Shown one piece after another: positions 21,745-33,355 of a stretch of DNA of 64,000 nt. A program made the position numbers and the translations under genes. The stretch's first letter is position 1, and each line of letters starts with the position of its first letter. The DNA is from Marchantia polymorpha subsp. ruderalis (taxonomy: Eukaryota; Streptophyta; Marchantiopsida; Marchantiales; Marchantiaceae). The notes beneath the pieces were generated by a model that saw only the letters and a program-made list of their open reading frames with translations, did not search any database and was not told the DNA's origin. The stretch is taken from NCBI GenBank assembly GCA_037833965.1, contig AP031352.1:28832501-28896500 (forward strand). Reading direction: 5' to 3'.

Positions 21745-22164
21745 TGTAACCATCTTTAGTTAGTTAGAACTAAAGTAGAGGTTACTCTGAATATTGATGT
21801 AGATACTTTAGTGTGCACTAGTCATAGCTGCCACGTCAGCGATCCGCGCACTTGGTAGGTACAGAGTGGATGTGTTAGTTGACAGTGCCACGTCAGCAAT
21901 CCGTGTGCTTGTAGCTAAGGATTGAGTGTGTTAGTTAGTGTGTTAGTTGGGTGCGCCACGTCAGCGATCCGTGTGCTTGTTAGGGTTATCCGCCACGTCA
22001 TCCATCCACTAGGAGAGGTATGGATGGTGGGGATTAGATCTTATCACCTTGTACTTGTTGGTGAGAGCTATATAAGGGAGAGGAGAACCATTGTTGGTAT
22101 CTCTCATCTTCAGAGTTTACGTCTCTATCTTCGAGTGAACTTCTCTCTAAACCCTAGTGTTACA
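21745..22164 (+). repeat. 3' LTR of the chromovirus (420 bp)
   Basis: Same 420 bp as the 5' LTR with no difference that I can see, followed by the CAATG duplication at 22,165-22,169. It contains its own ACGTCA repeats and TATA box (22,069), so it could read out into the pseudogene downstream. Confidence 0.95.
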
Positions 22165-22169
22165 CAATG

Positions 22170-23050
22170 GTGCCCGCACACTTGTCTCGCTTAGTAGACT
22201 GAGGTCATGTCTAAACTCCACGACTCCCATCACCAGTGGGACGAGATTCGGCGTTGTTATGCTAAACACGAGGAGTAGTGAGCGTGTCCTTACAAAACAA
22301 AAACGTCATCACCCTCTTCTCCACTATGTTAAGCTCAATCTTCTCAAACAAAGCAAACACATGGGCAAATGTGGGTGACGCATAGCTCATGAGGGTAGCA
22401 ACATGTACCCTACTCCGCAAATCTCTGTCCAGAATCCGGTATCAATACTGGGCAGCTTGTGCCTTAGTCACACCATGTGTAATTGAAATCAAATGGTGCA
22501 TACAAGTGTATGACTCTCAAAAACTCTCATCAGTCTTCTGTTCAAACTCTTGAAGACTTCTGAACTTCTCAGTCTTCACCCCCTGAAATTTTTTCCTCAA
22601 CCTCTTGAAGAACTCTGCAATCGCACTAAAGGCAGACTTGATGCTAGCAACTCCACCCAAATTGCCAATAGCAGTGATACTAGTACCACTACTAGTGTCT
22701 TCACTAGCCACACCACCGGTACGTCCGTTAGTACCGCTCCTGGTACCTCCACCAGCTGCTACACTAGGATTGCTTCTAATACCTTCACCAGCGGCTCCAC
22801 CGGTACTTCCACTAGTACCGCTCTTGGTATTTTCAATAGTATCTCCACTAGTGCTGCTACTTGTAGCTCCACTAGCAACAACGTCACTAACACGTCCATT
22901 GGTACCAACACCATCATGGGTAATGGACATGTAATTTGTGTTCAGGTTAACTCCTGTTAAGAAGTAACCTAAGGTTCTAGCTATTAATAGATGTGAGGAT
23001 CGCTGATGCTTGGGTATATTTACTCCAGGGTTTGTATGATACCACACACT
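22170..23050 (-). pseudogene. older gag pseudogene, N-terminal and capsid part
   Basis: Minus-strand translation gives a Gly/Ser/Thr-rich repetitive segment (GTSGSTGGAAGEG-like). It continues with IAEFFKRLRKKFQG, FEQKTDESF and, past a TGA, THGVTKAQAAQY. After a second TGA come YRILDRDLRSRVHVATL and FALFEKIELNIVEKRVM. This is the order of a retrotransposon Gag capsid. Its zinc-knuckle tail continues at 15,660-16,102 on the far side of the chromovirus. Several stops make it inactive. The DNA under the Gly/Ser/Thr segment is a diverged minisatellite with repeated ACTAGTACC / ACTAGTGC-like words. Confidence 0.65.
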
Positions 23051-24233
23051 TCATGAATATAACTCTCTTGCGAGTGAGTGAGTTTGCTTGGTGAACGTAG
23101 CCTTCTTCTTGAGGGTGAACCACGTTATATTTTGTTTCGGTTGTGACTTGATATTCTATGCTTAATGTTTTCTCGGCTTTACCGTTCACAATTGATTCTA
23201 GAGCTGGTTCATAGCTAGACGACCGTAGTTAGTTAATTGATATTAGTTTGATAGGTTTTGCTAACGGTTTTTTGACATGAGCCAAAAGAAATATGACAAT
23301 GAGGTTTTATGATAGTTTTTTGTGTTTGAGTAGGATGATTTTTGTGACAGAAGTCACAGTTTAGGTGAAAGAATTCTATAAGTGAAATACTTACAAAAAA
23401 TTTTTAGTTTACAAGAAATTATGGATGTGGCATAGCTTGAAGGTCTTCAGGTCTGATCCTATTGCATCAAAACTATAACCCACGTATTGATGAATTAGCC
23501 CTGTGTGGCTCGTGTTCTCGCTCGTTTAGTAATAGATTTCCTTATAGAGCTTCCACATCTCTTTCACGGGTCACTGTGCGGATAATGAAGACCTGACTAA
23601 ATAGCTCTGCATAGTGCACTCGTTGATTCTTACACATTGATCACTTCAACAAGCAGAGAAGAAAGTGCACTTCAGTTAGGGATGAGAAGGTGAGGTGCTA
23701 CCAGATCGGCCAAGGAGGGGAACTCATATTTGGTCTTGGGCTAACGTATTTAGACAACATGTACACATGACATCACATGATTTTCAACCGTAGAAGTTAC
23801 TACATGTACTATACACCATGATAGGCTAGAGTTTGCACAAGTATGTTGTTCACTGCAGCGTATGAATTTTCATCACATCTGTTGCTATTCATGTGTTGTT
23901 TATGATCAAAGTATCAGGACAGTGTTGTCTAATGTGAACTTTCTTGAGGTTTCTTTTCTTCGCATGCTCTGAATTCCAGAATTGCTCGATTCACAATCCT
24001 ATGTTTACTGAAACACGGATCTAAAGCGTCTTTGTCTTCTGACTCCACTCGAGCTCCTCCGACACAAGCATGTCGCAAAGGCATAAATTTGACTGTCGCT
24101 TGCATGGTACATGCACGGATCGTTAAACAAGACACGCAGAGTGGATCCGAGCGGAGAGCAACTCCATGTGTAGGAGAATACCCCCAGGCAGGGTTTGCAC
24201 AGGTGGTAGCCCCTCCCCTCCCCCCCGCAGGTT
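23051..24233. other. unassigned spacer
   Basis: No gene recognised between the gag pseudogene and the next LTR. It contains short open frames only. Confidence 0.4.
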
Positions 24234-24995
24234 TGCAATCTCCGGGCTGATTCTCACTTAGGTTTACCTTCGATGGCTTTTCGGTAGCTCATCATGGTTC
24301 TAGAAGACTAAGATTCCTCCTTATACTCATAGCCCAAACACCCTCTCACACAATCTCTCAAGGTATCACTCCAACTCACACACACATCAACACTCCAAAT
24401 TACTAAAAATTCGTCACTCTTTCATATATGAAACAAGTCCCTACATAGAAACTCTCCAAACTTGCTTGAGAGTCTCTTCCATAACTCTCTATATATACTA
24501 CTTGAAAATTTACCATAGTAACAAATGGTAATTTCTATCGAACTTACTTTTACAAAGATAAACCATAATAAGGTTGACTAGTTATCAATATGTGACAACA
24601 TGCCATTGGCTTCCTAAACCTTCTAGATGTTTACTAATCCCTAGATTGAGGTGGCGACATGCTATTTGTGTCTTCTAGAACTTCCACTTTTCAGTAAGTC
24701 AATATAAGACTTAGTCTAGCCAATGGAGTACTTTTTACTTAGTCAAACCAATCAAAATTAAACATGAAGTCAAAAAGTCTTATCTCTTGGAATCTAGACT
24801 TTTGTACAAGACAAAATAGAAGTGCTCACTCAAATATTCTAGAACTTCTTTAGTTATTCCGCCAAGTATAGACATTATAGCTAAACTAGCTAGACTTAGT
24901 CATAACTAGCTAGATTTAGTCATAACTATCATAAGCATGATTAACTCCTTGGCTAATTCTAGATTTATTTCACACATGCAATAATTGGTCTTACA
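24234..24995 (-). repeat. 3' LTR of the minus-strand gypsy element (762 bp)
   Basis: Reads TGTAAGACC...TTGCA on the minus strand. It is adjoined on its inner side by GGTCCGGGGGTAAA (minus strand), a likely polypurine tract. It aligns end to end with 30,997-31,758 without indels. Confidence 0.9.
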
Positions 24996-25049
24996 TTTAC
25001 CCCCGGACCAAGATTTCACTACGCCCTCGGAGTGAAAGAATCTGATCTT

Positions 25050-26413
25050 TGATGTAATAACTTCAACTTGTCGTGGTTGACTCGATCGAAGTGACGTCCT
25101 CTTTACTCATTGATATCATAAGTAAAGTTTCCCCACACCTTCTTTACTATGAAAGGTACAAAATACTTAGAAAGAATCTTTTTCCTAGCTCTCTTGTATC
25201 TAATTGCGTCAAAGAGCATCATCCAATCACCTTCCTTGAATGGCTTCAAGTTTTGGTTTCCACTTTGTTTATCGTGATACTTCTTCTGCAACTGTTGGGC
25301 CCGCTTCACTCGTTACATGGCTAGGGCTCGAGTTTCTTCCAACTCCATCAATTGTTGTTGGCAAGACTTGATGGCTTCTGCTCCATTTGATTGCTTCAAT
25401 CTTTACTGGATTGTCATGAAAGTAGTCAAGTCAAATTCTATTGGGAGCTTTGACTTCACTCCATACACCATCAGAAAAGGTGAATATCCAGTAGATGTTT
25501 TCCACGTTGTTCGATACTCCCACAAGAAAGCATGCAATCTCTTGTCCCAGTTTTGCTTGCTCCGGTCTAAGTCTGCATCCTTGGCCAACATCATACAAAG
25601 AGTGTAGTTGGTCCGCTCCGCCAACCCATTTGCATCGGGTTTGTAGGAAGTGGTCACTCGAGACTTCATGGAAAAATGATCTAACATTGCTTGGATCATA
25701 CTTCTCACAAACTCTACTCCTCTATCCGACACTAACTCCAAAGTACAACCAAATCTGGTTATGATTCTCTCATACAAAAACCTACCAAACTCCTTCTCAT
25801 TAGTAGATTTTAGTGGCCTTGCCTCTACTCACTTGGTAAGATAATCTGTAGCTATCTCAATGAACTTATTTCTCCGAGGAGTAAGATTTAAAAGACCTAT
25901 AAAATATATCCCCCATTTTTCAAAAGTACCTAACATTGGAACTGAAATCAAAGGAGGGGTTTTCATGGACTTTTTAGCAAAAGCTTGACACACATCACAA
26001 CTCTTGCAAAAATCCACACAATCTTTGAAAATACCCTTCCAATATTATCCAACATCAATGATCTTGAAGGCTGTTACCTTCCCCGCAAAATGTCCTCCAC
26101 ACACTGCAACTTTGTGGAACTCCTTCATGAATTGCAATGCTTCGCTTCTTCCAACAGCTCGTCGTAGAAGACCGTCAGCTCCTTGATGAAATAACATCTT
26201 CTCAATGATCATATAGGGTTGACATATTTTTACCGATGCATTCCTTTCTCTTGAATGCATACCTCGAGGAAACTCTCCTTTGGAGATGAATTCCCAAATC
26301 TCCTTGTACTCCTCTGGTTCCAATGTCACCGTGTCCATGACCGACAAATCTTTGTCCGGAAAAGTGTCATCCATAGATTGATCTCCTCCCTCATCATAAG
26401 CTCTTGACAACAA
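25050..26413 (-). pseudogene. integrase region of the gypsy element
   Basis: Minus-strand segments in order: GMHSRERNASVKICQP, KEFHKVAVCGGHFAGKVTA (the zinc-binding histidines), then CKSCDVCQAFAKKS. The core block reads KWGIYFIGLLN, where the first catalytic Asp of the DDE triad (normally GIDF) is Tyr. ELVSDRGVEF and TSYKPDANGLAERTN give the second and third catalytic blocks. The C-terminal part ends RKKILSKYFVPFIVKKVWG. Stops separate the pieces. An active enzyme is not possible from this copy. Confidence 0.85.
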
Positions 26414-26581
26414 ATCCGCATTAGCATGCTTCTTTCTCGGTCAATCCTCAATGGTATAATCGAATTTCGCTAGTAGTAGTTTCCATCTAGCTATCCCCCC
26501 CTCAGCATTTGGCTTGTTGAAAATATATTTCAAGGCCTTATGATCAGTCACTATAGTGAATTTTCCACCCAAAAGATAAAG

Positions 26582-28261
26582 TCAAAACTTCTTAAGTGAA
26601 AAGAGGACAACTAAAGCCTCCCTTTCGGTCAACGAATAATTCTTCTCTGCTTGTACCATCTGTCTACTAGCATAGGCAAATAAATCATCATGCTTTTCAT
26701 CATCAAATTGACTCAAGGTGCATCCTACATCAATATTTGATGCATCTGTATAAAGAAGAAAAGGTTTACCCCAATCAGGTTTTGCCAAAATTAAATCCGT
26801 CACTAATGCCTTCTTGAGTGCGTCAAACGCCAACTTTGCCTCTTCATCATTGAAGATGAGCTCGTATTTGGTCCCCTTTTTCATGTAACTCGTCAAGGCA
26901 TGAGCTTTGTTGGAGAAGTACAAGATGAACCTCCGATAGTACCCCACCATACCAAGGAATTGTCTCAACTTGGTCAACGTCACCAAAGATAACTCCATGA
27001 TCCTCGTCATCTTCTCTAGATCTTTCCTCGAGAAAAGGTAACTCTATGATCCTCGTCATCTTCTCTGGATCCACAGCTATAACATTCTTGGAAATGATGT
27101 GCCTCAACAATAAGACTTCCTCACATCCAAAAATGCATTTTTCTGAATTGAGTGAAGCTTTGGCTTCCTCCAAACGTTGGAGTATTTTGATCAAATGATC
27201 CTCTTTACTCCCATATACACAAAAGTCATCTATGAAATCTCTCACAAACTTTCCAATGAAAGGTTCAAACACCCTATTCATGAACCTTTGAAAAGTGGCT
27301 GGAGCATTACATAGATCAAATGGCATTACTCTAAAGGCAAAAGTTCCCCGTGGTGTGGTAAAGGTAGTTTTCAATTGATACTCTAAAGCAATTTGGATTT
27401 GGTTATAACCACTATAACCATCTCCAAAACTATACCACTCATGGTCTGCTACCTCCTCTAAAATCTCATCTATAAAAGGTAAAGGATAATAATACTTCTT
27501 TGTGACAGCATTCAACTTCTTGTAATATACACATACACGTAGTTTACCATTATTTTTCTTCACTATCACAATAGGAGACACCCATTCCGAATTTTCTACC
27601 TCATAGATGAAGCCGGCCTCCCTCAGCTTGTCAATCTGCTCTTTCACCACCAAAGCTGTAGGAGTATTGATTCGTCGTTGCTTTTGCCGAATAGGGCGAG
27701 CTTTCTACTCCAACTCAATGTGATGAGTTTCGAGTGTCACATGCTTCAAATCTTTGTAACTAAAGGCAAAGACATGGATATATTTGCGAAATATATCCAA
27801 AAATCTTGACTTCTCCTCCGTGATAACATTTGGATCAAACTTGAGGGTGGAAGTCTTTGACACACCTCCTCCTCGCTTATCTCCACTTTGTCCGGATCTT
27901 TCTTCATCCCCGGTCTAGGAAGCAACTCCATGGCAACAATCACTTGAACTTGTACATCATCATCAAAAGAGTCGTCTGACGATGTTTCTTGATCAGAAGT
28001 TGATATGTCGGTGTCAACTTCTGAAAAGCTACCACTCTCCTCACTCTCAAGATTTCCCAATATTCGTCGGTTGGTCTATCTCAGTCGATAACAGAACTTC
28101 CTCCTCCTGTCAAAGGAACCTTCACTTGATGGTTCTTGGGACCTATCCTCAGATAGTCCTTGTGCCATCGATGAGTAGTCCTCACTGCCCTCAACCAAGG
28201 ACGTCCCAACAACAAATCATAGCTAGCCGAAGGAATACAAACAGGGAAAATCATCCGAAGT
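26582..28261 (-). pseudogene. protease linker, RT and RNase H of the gypsy element
   Basis: The minus strand holds the end of the protease/linker region (MIFPVCIPSASYDLLLGRPW), RT (ENSEWVSPIVIVKK, YSFGDGYSGYNQIQI, FRVMPFDLCNAPATFQRFMN, FIDDFCVYG) and RNase H (PFLLYTDASNIDVGCTLSQF, EKNYSLTEREALVVL). The first catalytic region reads VCVYYKKLN where VCVDYRKLN is usual, so a key Asp is Tyr. A 45-bp tandem duplication near 26,990-27,060 (two copies of a CTC(T)ATGATCCTCGTCATC segment) knocks the frame between RT and its thumb. Several other shifts are present. Confidence 0.85.
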
Positions 28262-29215
28262 TATAAGTCCGAACTTGCTTAGATCCTGACTTGACTACGC
28301 TAGCTCTAAACGTTCGGACGAAGGCCTTTTGCTATAAAATGCGGTAACTTCGACAAGCTATAGCTTTTCTTGCGCGGTGACAGAACGAAAGACACAAACA
28401 CGCAGAGGAAACAATTTTCTTGAACTGAAATACCGAAACTAGAAAATCCTTCAAGGCTAATGCCTTGAATTACTTTATACAATCTAAAATCCTAACTAAC
28501 TAACTCTACTCATCGACTACGATGCAAGCCGCGAATAGATCCTACACCTAAGGAGTCGGCGGCTGCCTTCCCCTCTAACTTACGATCTAAATCTAACCCT
28601 AATCCTAATCCAAAACCTAATCCTAACCCTAAATCTGAATCTAAACCTACTACACTTAGCCGCCAACATCTTTAACAGCTTTAGATCCAAGCTCTAAGGC
28701 TAAAAATTCGCAGGCATGCGCAGCCGGCTGAGACCAACAGCCTTATCAAATTTCAGCTCCATCCGAAACTCCAACGCGGAGATATGGGCCCGCAAGATCT
28801 GTGTTCCACGGCCAAAATTCCTTCTCCGAAATCCGAGGTCCGAGGGACCCACAGGCCGCTTGAATGCCGTTCTTGCGATGATGGGTAATGGCCTACTTCC
28901 CACGTGCGACTTTACGCCCCGCCGTTTTGTTTCTCACGCTTGTGCATTTGACATTCATGACAACGCCGACTTCCGCCGTCGAAAATCTTCTTCCGCGTAT
29001 CGCCGAAGGCACTCTTCTGCGCCTTTGCCCATCCATATTAACCACTATCAACACTCATAACTCAGTGATATCCTATCCGTTTCAAGAGTTGTTGACCTCG
29101 TTAGAAGAAACGTTTTGAGCTCTATCTATCAAGACCCTAACTAAGTCAAGGAGTTACGAATTGAAAAAGTTATGAGGAATTTACTGTACCAGATCTCTTA
29201 AACTTCTCATTTCGA
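28262..29215 (-). mobile_element. gene-less relative of the 10.8-15.6 kb repeat unit, inserted in the gypsy element
   Basis: About 950 bp interrupts the gypsy element between gag and protease. Its left part (28,290-28,520) aligns with 11,475-11,730 of the large repeat unit, sharing for example GCTAGCTCT.AAC, CGAAGGCCT, GCGGTAACTTCG and the CTTGAATTACTTTATAC-like segment. Its right part (29,096-29,145, CCTCGTTAGAAG..ACG....GAGCTC) aligns with about 15,207-15,250. The 3.5 kb between these, including the gene, is replaced by a few hundred bases with degenerate CCTAA repeats (28,575-28,650). It is best read as an internal-deletion or non-autonomous form. Edges are approximate. Confidence 0.6.
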
Positions 29216-29221
29216 TAAAGA

Positions 29222-30310
29222 AAAGAAAAACTAGGCTACCACAATTACCATTGCTCGTATCCCCACCATTGTAGCATCCACTTTGTCTCCACCCTTATTC
29301 AACACCACGTGGAATCTGGACTCCTACTTCTCAGTTCTCTCCACATTCGTCATCACTTTCTTGTTCTCTCCTTGTTTCAAGAAGTTGACCTCACACATCA
29401 GCTTTTCATAACTTTCACTGGGAAGAAAGTTTTTGATGAGGCTCTCCGTCAATGTCTCCCATGTGTCCTCTTCCACATGTTCTCTCTTGTACTCCTGGAA
29501 CAATTTGAGAGCAGATTACTCCAAGAAATCCAGCAAAAACATAGCCCACTCAACCTTCTTCCTTTCATTATTTCCTATCCAAGCCCTCTTGAAATCCCTA
29601 ACAAAAGCTTCTACATCCTCATTCTCCCTCCCATAAAACACCGGAAGCTTCCCCATTTCCAACGAATTTTTTTTCTATTGGAAATTTATATGGGATTCTT
29701 AAATACAATAGAAACAACACTAATTCTATCCTTGAGTAATTCATCAAAGGAAACACAAAAGGAATTGGTTGCTTCAAGATAGCCAAAGCTCTCTCCTCCC
29801 CTAGGCATACGATGAGTCTTACCCTCATCATCATCTTCTCCATCATCCGAATGATGATCTCCATCTTCAGTTGGAGCTTGAACCAACCGAGGTCACTTTC
29901 TCCGTATCAGCACTTAGTTTGCCTTCAAAACCTTTTACAAGTGATTCTAGAAAGGCCTTCACTCCGCTGCATTCGTGTACCGCCGGTAGTCCAATCACTC
30001 CACAATTGTCACAGAAAGTCGCGCTTTGGGATTCATGTGGCGATGATGGTCCCAAGTGAAGTTTCAACTCTCCCAAGTTCCTATTGCTCCTCAATCTTTT
30101 ATCTTTGTTCCGTAGGGAACAATTGACAACCTTATGTCCCTCCTCTCCACAATAAAAACAAGTCTCACGTTTGACTCTTGGAAGTTGACTTATTACTCTT
30201 TCTTCAAACTCCACCTTAAATTCTTTTGTATTAGAGTCTAAAGACACTATAACTGCCAAGCCTTGAGGTACTTTGGATAACCTAACCTTCCAACCCCCTT
30301 GTTCACTCAT
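29222..30310 (-). pseudogene. gag of the gypsy element
   Basis: The start region is MSEQGGWKVRLSKVPQ. A CCHC zinc knuckle, CFYCGEEGHKVVNC, appears early (about residues 51-64). A Ser-rich linker follows, then a capsid-like stretch: LPVFYGRENEDVEAFVRDF, then WIGNNERKKVEWAMFLLDFL, an in-frame TAA, then WETLTESLIKNFLP and FLKQGENKKVMTNVERTEK with another stop. The zinc knuckle upstream of the capsid is an unusual order for Gag. The frame is broken at several places. Confidence 0.7.
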
Positions 30311-30996
30311 TTTTTCCTAAAGTGGAAATCACTCAAAACAGCTCTCTCAGAAACGTTATCTACTAGGCCAAAACTCCGAATAAAGAAACCCAAAACTTTT
30401 GCTCTCTTATCCTCATTTTGTACCCCCTAAACTTCAAATCAACATAACTTCCTCTCTAAACGTGATCTCTCAGTGAAATTTTGACTCGCACGTAGGTTAT
30501 CTTCCAATACTTTGTACACAAGTGTACGAAGTTTCAAAGCCTAACTTGAAATACAGAAAGAGTAAATTACTCAGTATAAACTTTCTAGAGAGCAAATTTT
30601 AGAACCACTTCACCATCAACACTCTCATATGTTTTTGTTAACACATGTTCTAGACCTGAAACAAAATTTAAAACGTTCTTTATTTTCCACTCTACAATCA
30701 ATAAAAACTTTGAAAAATACCTTCAAAAATACTTTTATTGTGTCTAAGATCACTTTTCTTTCAAAAAGACATGTTTACGTGAACAAAACATACAAAATCA
30801 CTTCTCGGCTATGATACTACAAAGGACTGGTACTACTGGATAAACAAAGAGAATTTTGCTCTCAAGCACACTCTCCGCCTCTTTCATTCCCCAATGTTAA
30901 TTCCAAGTGATCCTCATGGATACTTTCTCTCGAGCTAGAAATCGAATCCTAAACATTTCGCCTTCTAGATTAAGGTCCCGGCAACAGAATCAAAAA
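30311..30996 (-). other. leader and primer binding site of the gypsy element
   Basis: Untranslated leader between the 5' LTR and gag. Directly next to the LTR the minus strand reads TTTT then TGATTCTGTTGCCGGGACC, which matches the TGG...GTTGCCGGGG type of primer site used by many plant non-chromoviral gypsy elements, with mismatches. No gene seen. Confidence 0.55.
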
Positions 30997-31758
30997 TGCA
31001 ACCTCCGAGCTGACTCTCACTTAGGTTTACCTTCGATGGCTTTTCGGTAGCTCATCATGGTTCTAGAAGACTAAGATTCCTCTTTATACTCATAGCCCAA
31101 ACACCCTCTCACACAATCTCTCAAGGTATCACTCCAACTCACACACACATCAACACTCCAAATTACTAAAAATTCGTCACTCTTTCATATATGAAACAAG
31201 TCCCTACATAGAAACTCTCCAAACTTGCTTGAGAGTCTCTTCCATAACTCTCTATATATACTACTTGAAAATTTACCATAGTAACAAATGGTAATTTCTA
31301 TCGAACTTACTTTTACAAAGATAAACCATAATAAGGTTGACTAGTTATCAATATGTGACAACATGCCATTGGCTTCCTAAACCTTCTAGATGTTTACTAA
31401 TCCCTAGATTGAGGTGGCGACATGCTATTTGTGTCTTCTAGAACTTCCACTTTTCAGTAAGTCAATATAAGACTTAGTCTAGCCAATGGAGTACTTTTTA
31501 CTTAGTCAAACCAATCAAAATTAAACATGAAGTCAAAAAGTCTTATCTCTTGGAGTCTAGACTTTTGTACAAGACAAAATAGAAGTGCTCACTCAAATAT
31601 TCTAGAACTTCTTTAGTTATTCCGCCAAGTATAGACATTATAGCTAAACTAGCTAGACTTAGTCATAGCTAGCTAGATTTAGTCATAACTATCATAAGCA
31701 TGATTAACTCCTTGGCTAATTCTAGATTTATTTCACACATGCAATAACGGATCTTACA
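30997..31758 (-). repeat. 5' LTR of the minus-strand gypsy element (762 bp)
   Basis: Same length as the 3' LTR and about 99% identical by eye. The differences cluster at both ends (for example GGTTGCA versus GATTGCA). Confidence 0.9.
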
Positions 31759-32620
31759 GGTCGCGTAGGAGCGAAGCGGCTCCCCGCGCAAGAGGGTTCC
31801 ACTTTCATTGTATTGCTTCAACTTTCATGACCATGGAGTCAATCAAGTGTCCAAACTGTCAACATGTAGAGATAGGGTATTGGTTTGGTGCCAACGAATA
31901 GTGATTGGGATAACAATCCCCATGTTGGAGAATCTGGATCTATGAGGATTAGATTTTGTGCTTCGGCAAAAGTAAACTATGCGCTTTGAAAAGTTATAAC
32001 ATTTTTTGTTTGAAATGTTTTTTTGAATGGGGCCAAGGTCATTGAAAGAGGAGGAGAGTTCTCAAGCTCTTTGTCATGATCCGCTCATGGATATGATTGT
32101 GGGGTAGTTTGATTTTTATACAATTAACGATCAAGAAGTTAGAGCACGAGAAGTAGTGGAGATTAAGTTCTTAAGCTCTTGTTCATGATCCGCTCACGGA
32201 TATGGTTGTGGGGTAGTTAGATTGTTATACAATTAATGTCAAGAAGGTAGAGCACGAGAAGTGATAAAAAAGGTAGAGCACCACAAGTGATGGAGATTAT
32301 GACCACATGATTCAACTTGTCAAGATTGACAATAAATTCAATCCAGTTGATGCGTTGACCTAGGTTGATATTTTTGAGAGATTCAAGCAACATTGTGCTA
32401 CAACGCAGGTTTTGCATGGGAAGCACAATAGAAGATTGTTGAGTTACCTCTGTATATTATTACTCTATCTTGGTATGAGAGTAATAACATAGGTTAGAGA
32501 CGTGACTGAAATTCTTTGACATGAGTTAAGGTGAGATTGTTGATCTATCTCTGTAAATTATTACTCTATGTTGGTATGAGAGTAATAATATAGGTTAGAA
32601 ACGTGACTGAAATTGGCTAC
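31759..32620. repeat. spacer with two small tandem duplications
   Basis: Two separate tandem pairs are visible. One unit of about 118 bp (about 32,054-32,165 and 32,172-32,290) contains TCATGATCCGCTCA(T/C)GGATATG and GAGCACGAGAAGT. A unit of about 97 bp (32,434-32,512 and 32,531-32,612) contains ATTACTCTAT(C/G)TTGGTATGAGAGTAAT, itself a small hairpin. No gene seen. Confidence 0.7.
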
Positions 32621-32659
32621 TTCCATAACTAAGTTGTGAAAGTAGCGAAGTGATTAATG

Positions 32660-33355
32660 ATGATTAGCCAAGACATAACTAAGTCTAGCTAGTCATGACT
32701 AAGTTTAGCTATAATGTCTATATTTGACGGAATAATCAGTGGAGTTCTAGAAGATTGGGATGAACACTTCTATTTTGTCTTTTACAAAGGTCTAGATTCC
32801 AAAGGATTAAATTTTTGACTATAACTTTGGATTTGATTGGTTCGATTACATGTATGAAAGATGATTGGTTGGACTAAGTCTTATGTTGACTTAGTGACAA
32901 GAAAGCTTCTAGAAGTTTTAAAGTTTCCAATGGCATGTTACCATTTCAACCTCGGATTCCAAAAACTTTTAGAAGGTTTAGGTAGACCAATGACATGTTG
33001 CCACGTATAGTGAGTTAGTCAAACTTACATAGTGAAAAGTGAGTTAGAAAAAATTACCTCATGTTACTATGATAATTTCTCAAATAGTTTAAATAGAGAG
33101 TTAGAGTAGCAACTCTAAATCAAGTTTGAAGAATTCATGGGTGAGGACTTGTTTCATGATTGAAGGAATGAGGTTTTTCAATATCTTGGAGTATCGACGT
33201 GTGTTTGAGTTTGTGTGAATTGAGTGATGTATGGAGAGTTTGTGTAAGAGGGTGTTTCTAGTACACGAGTATGAGTGAGAATGTAGTCTTCTAGAACCAT
33301 GATGAGCTATCACAAAGCCATCTGAGGTAAACCTAAGTGAGAGTCAACCTGGAGG
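32660..33355 (+). repeat. diverged LTR copy in opposite orientation
   Basis: Aligns in reverse with the LTRs at 24.2 and 31.0 kb. Shared landmarks include TTCTATTTTGTCTTTTACAA, ACTAAGTCTTAT.TTGACTTAGT, CTTCTAGAACCATGATGAGCTA and GGTAAACCTAAGTGAGAGTCA. It is much more diverged than the other copies and lacks the outermost 5' bases, so it is an old fragment. Confidence 0.75.

Larger units (their letters stand above)
16103..22164 (+). mobile_element. intact Ty3/gypsy chromovirus, 6,062 bp
   Basis: A complete LTR retrotransposon. It has two 420-bp LTRs with TGTAAC...GTTACA ends, a 5-bp target duplication (CAATG), a primer binding site next to the 5' LTR, two small leader ORFs, gag, pol in the -1 frame, and a polypurine tract before the 3' LTR. 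Pol domain order is protease, RT, RNase H, integrase, then a C-terminal chromodomain, which places it among the chromoviruses of the Ty3/gypsy (Metaviridae) group. I found no stop or shift in gag or pol apart from the gag/pol junction, and the LTRs are identical as read. It is therefore a recent insertion and may be competent. It sits inside an older gag pseudogene on the other strand. Confidence 0.95.
24234..31758 (-). mobile_element. defective Ty3/gypsy element on the minus strand with young LTRs
   Basis: Two 762-bp LTRs bound an internal region of about 6 kb that reads, on the minus strand, gag, protease, RT, RNase H and integrase. There is no chromodomain. RT carries the FIDDFCVYG type of catalytic block, and the primer site resembles the CCGTTGCCGGG type, both more like the non-chromoviral Tat/Athila branch. 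The coding regions are full of stops and shifts, and a foreign repeat unit is inserted at about 28,262-29,215. By eye the LTRs differ at only about nine positions in 762. No exact target duplication was found (AGGTT versus GGTCG). Confidence 0.85.

Noticed and set aside
22550..22960. Thr/Ser-rich + frame resembling a mucin
   Set aside because: It is the opposite-strand shadow of the repetitive Gly/Ser/Thr segment of a gag pseudogene, whose minus-strand context (capsid motifs) explains it.
28575..28650. possible interstitial telomere
   Set aside because: The CCTAA words are degenerate and irregular and lie inside a mobile insert. This is not a chromosome-end remnant that can be supported.
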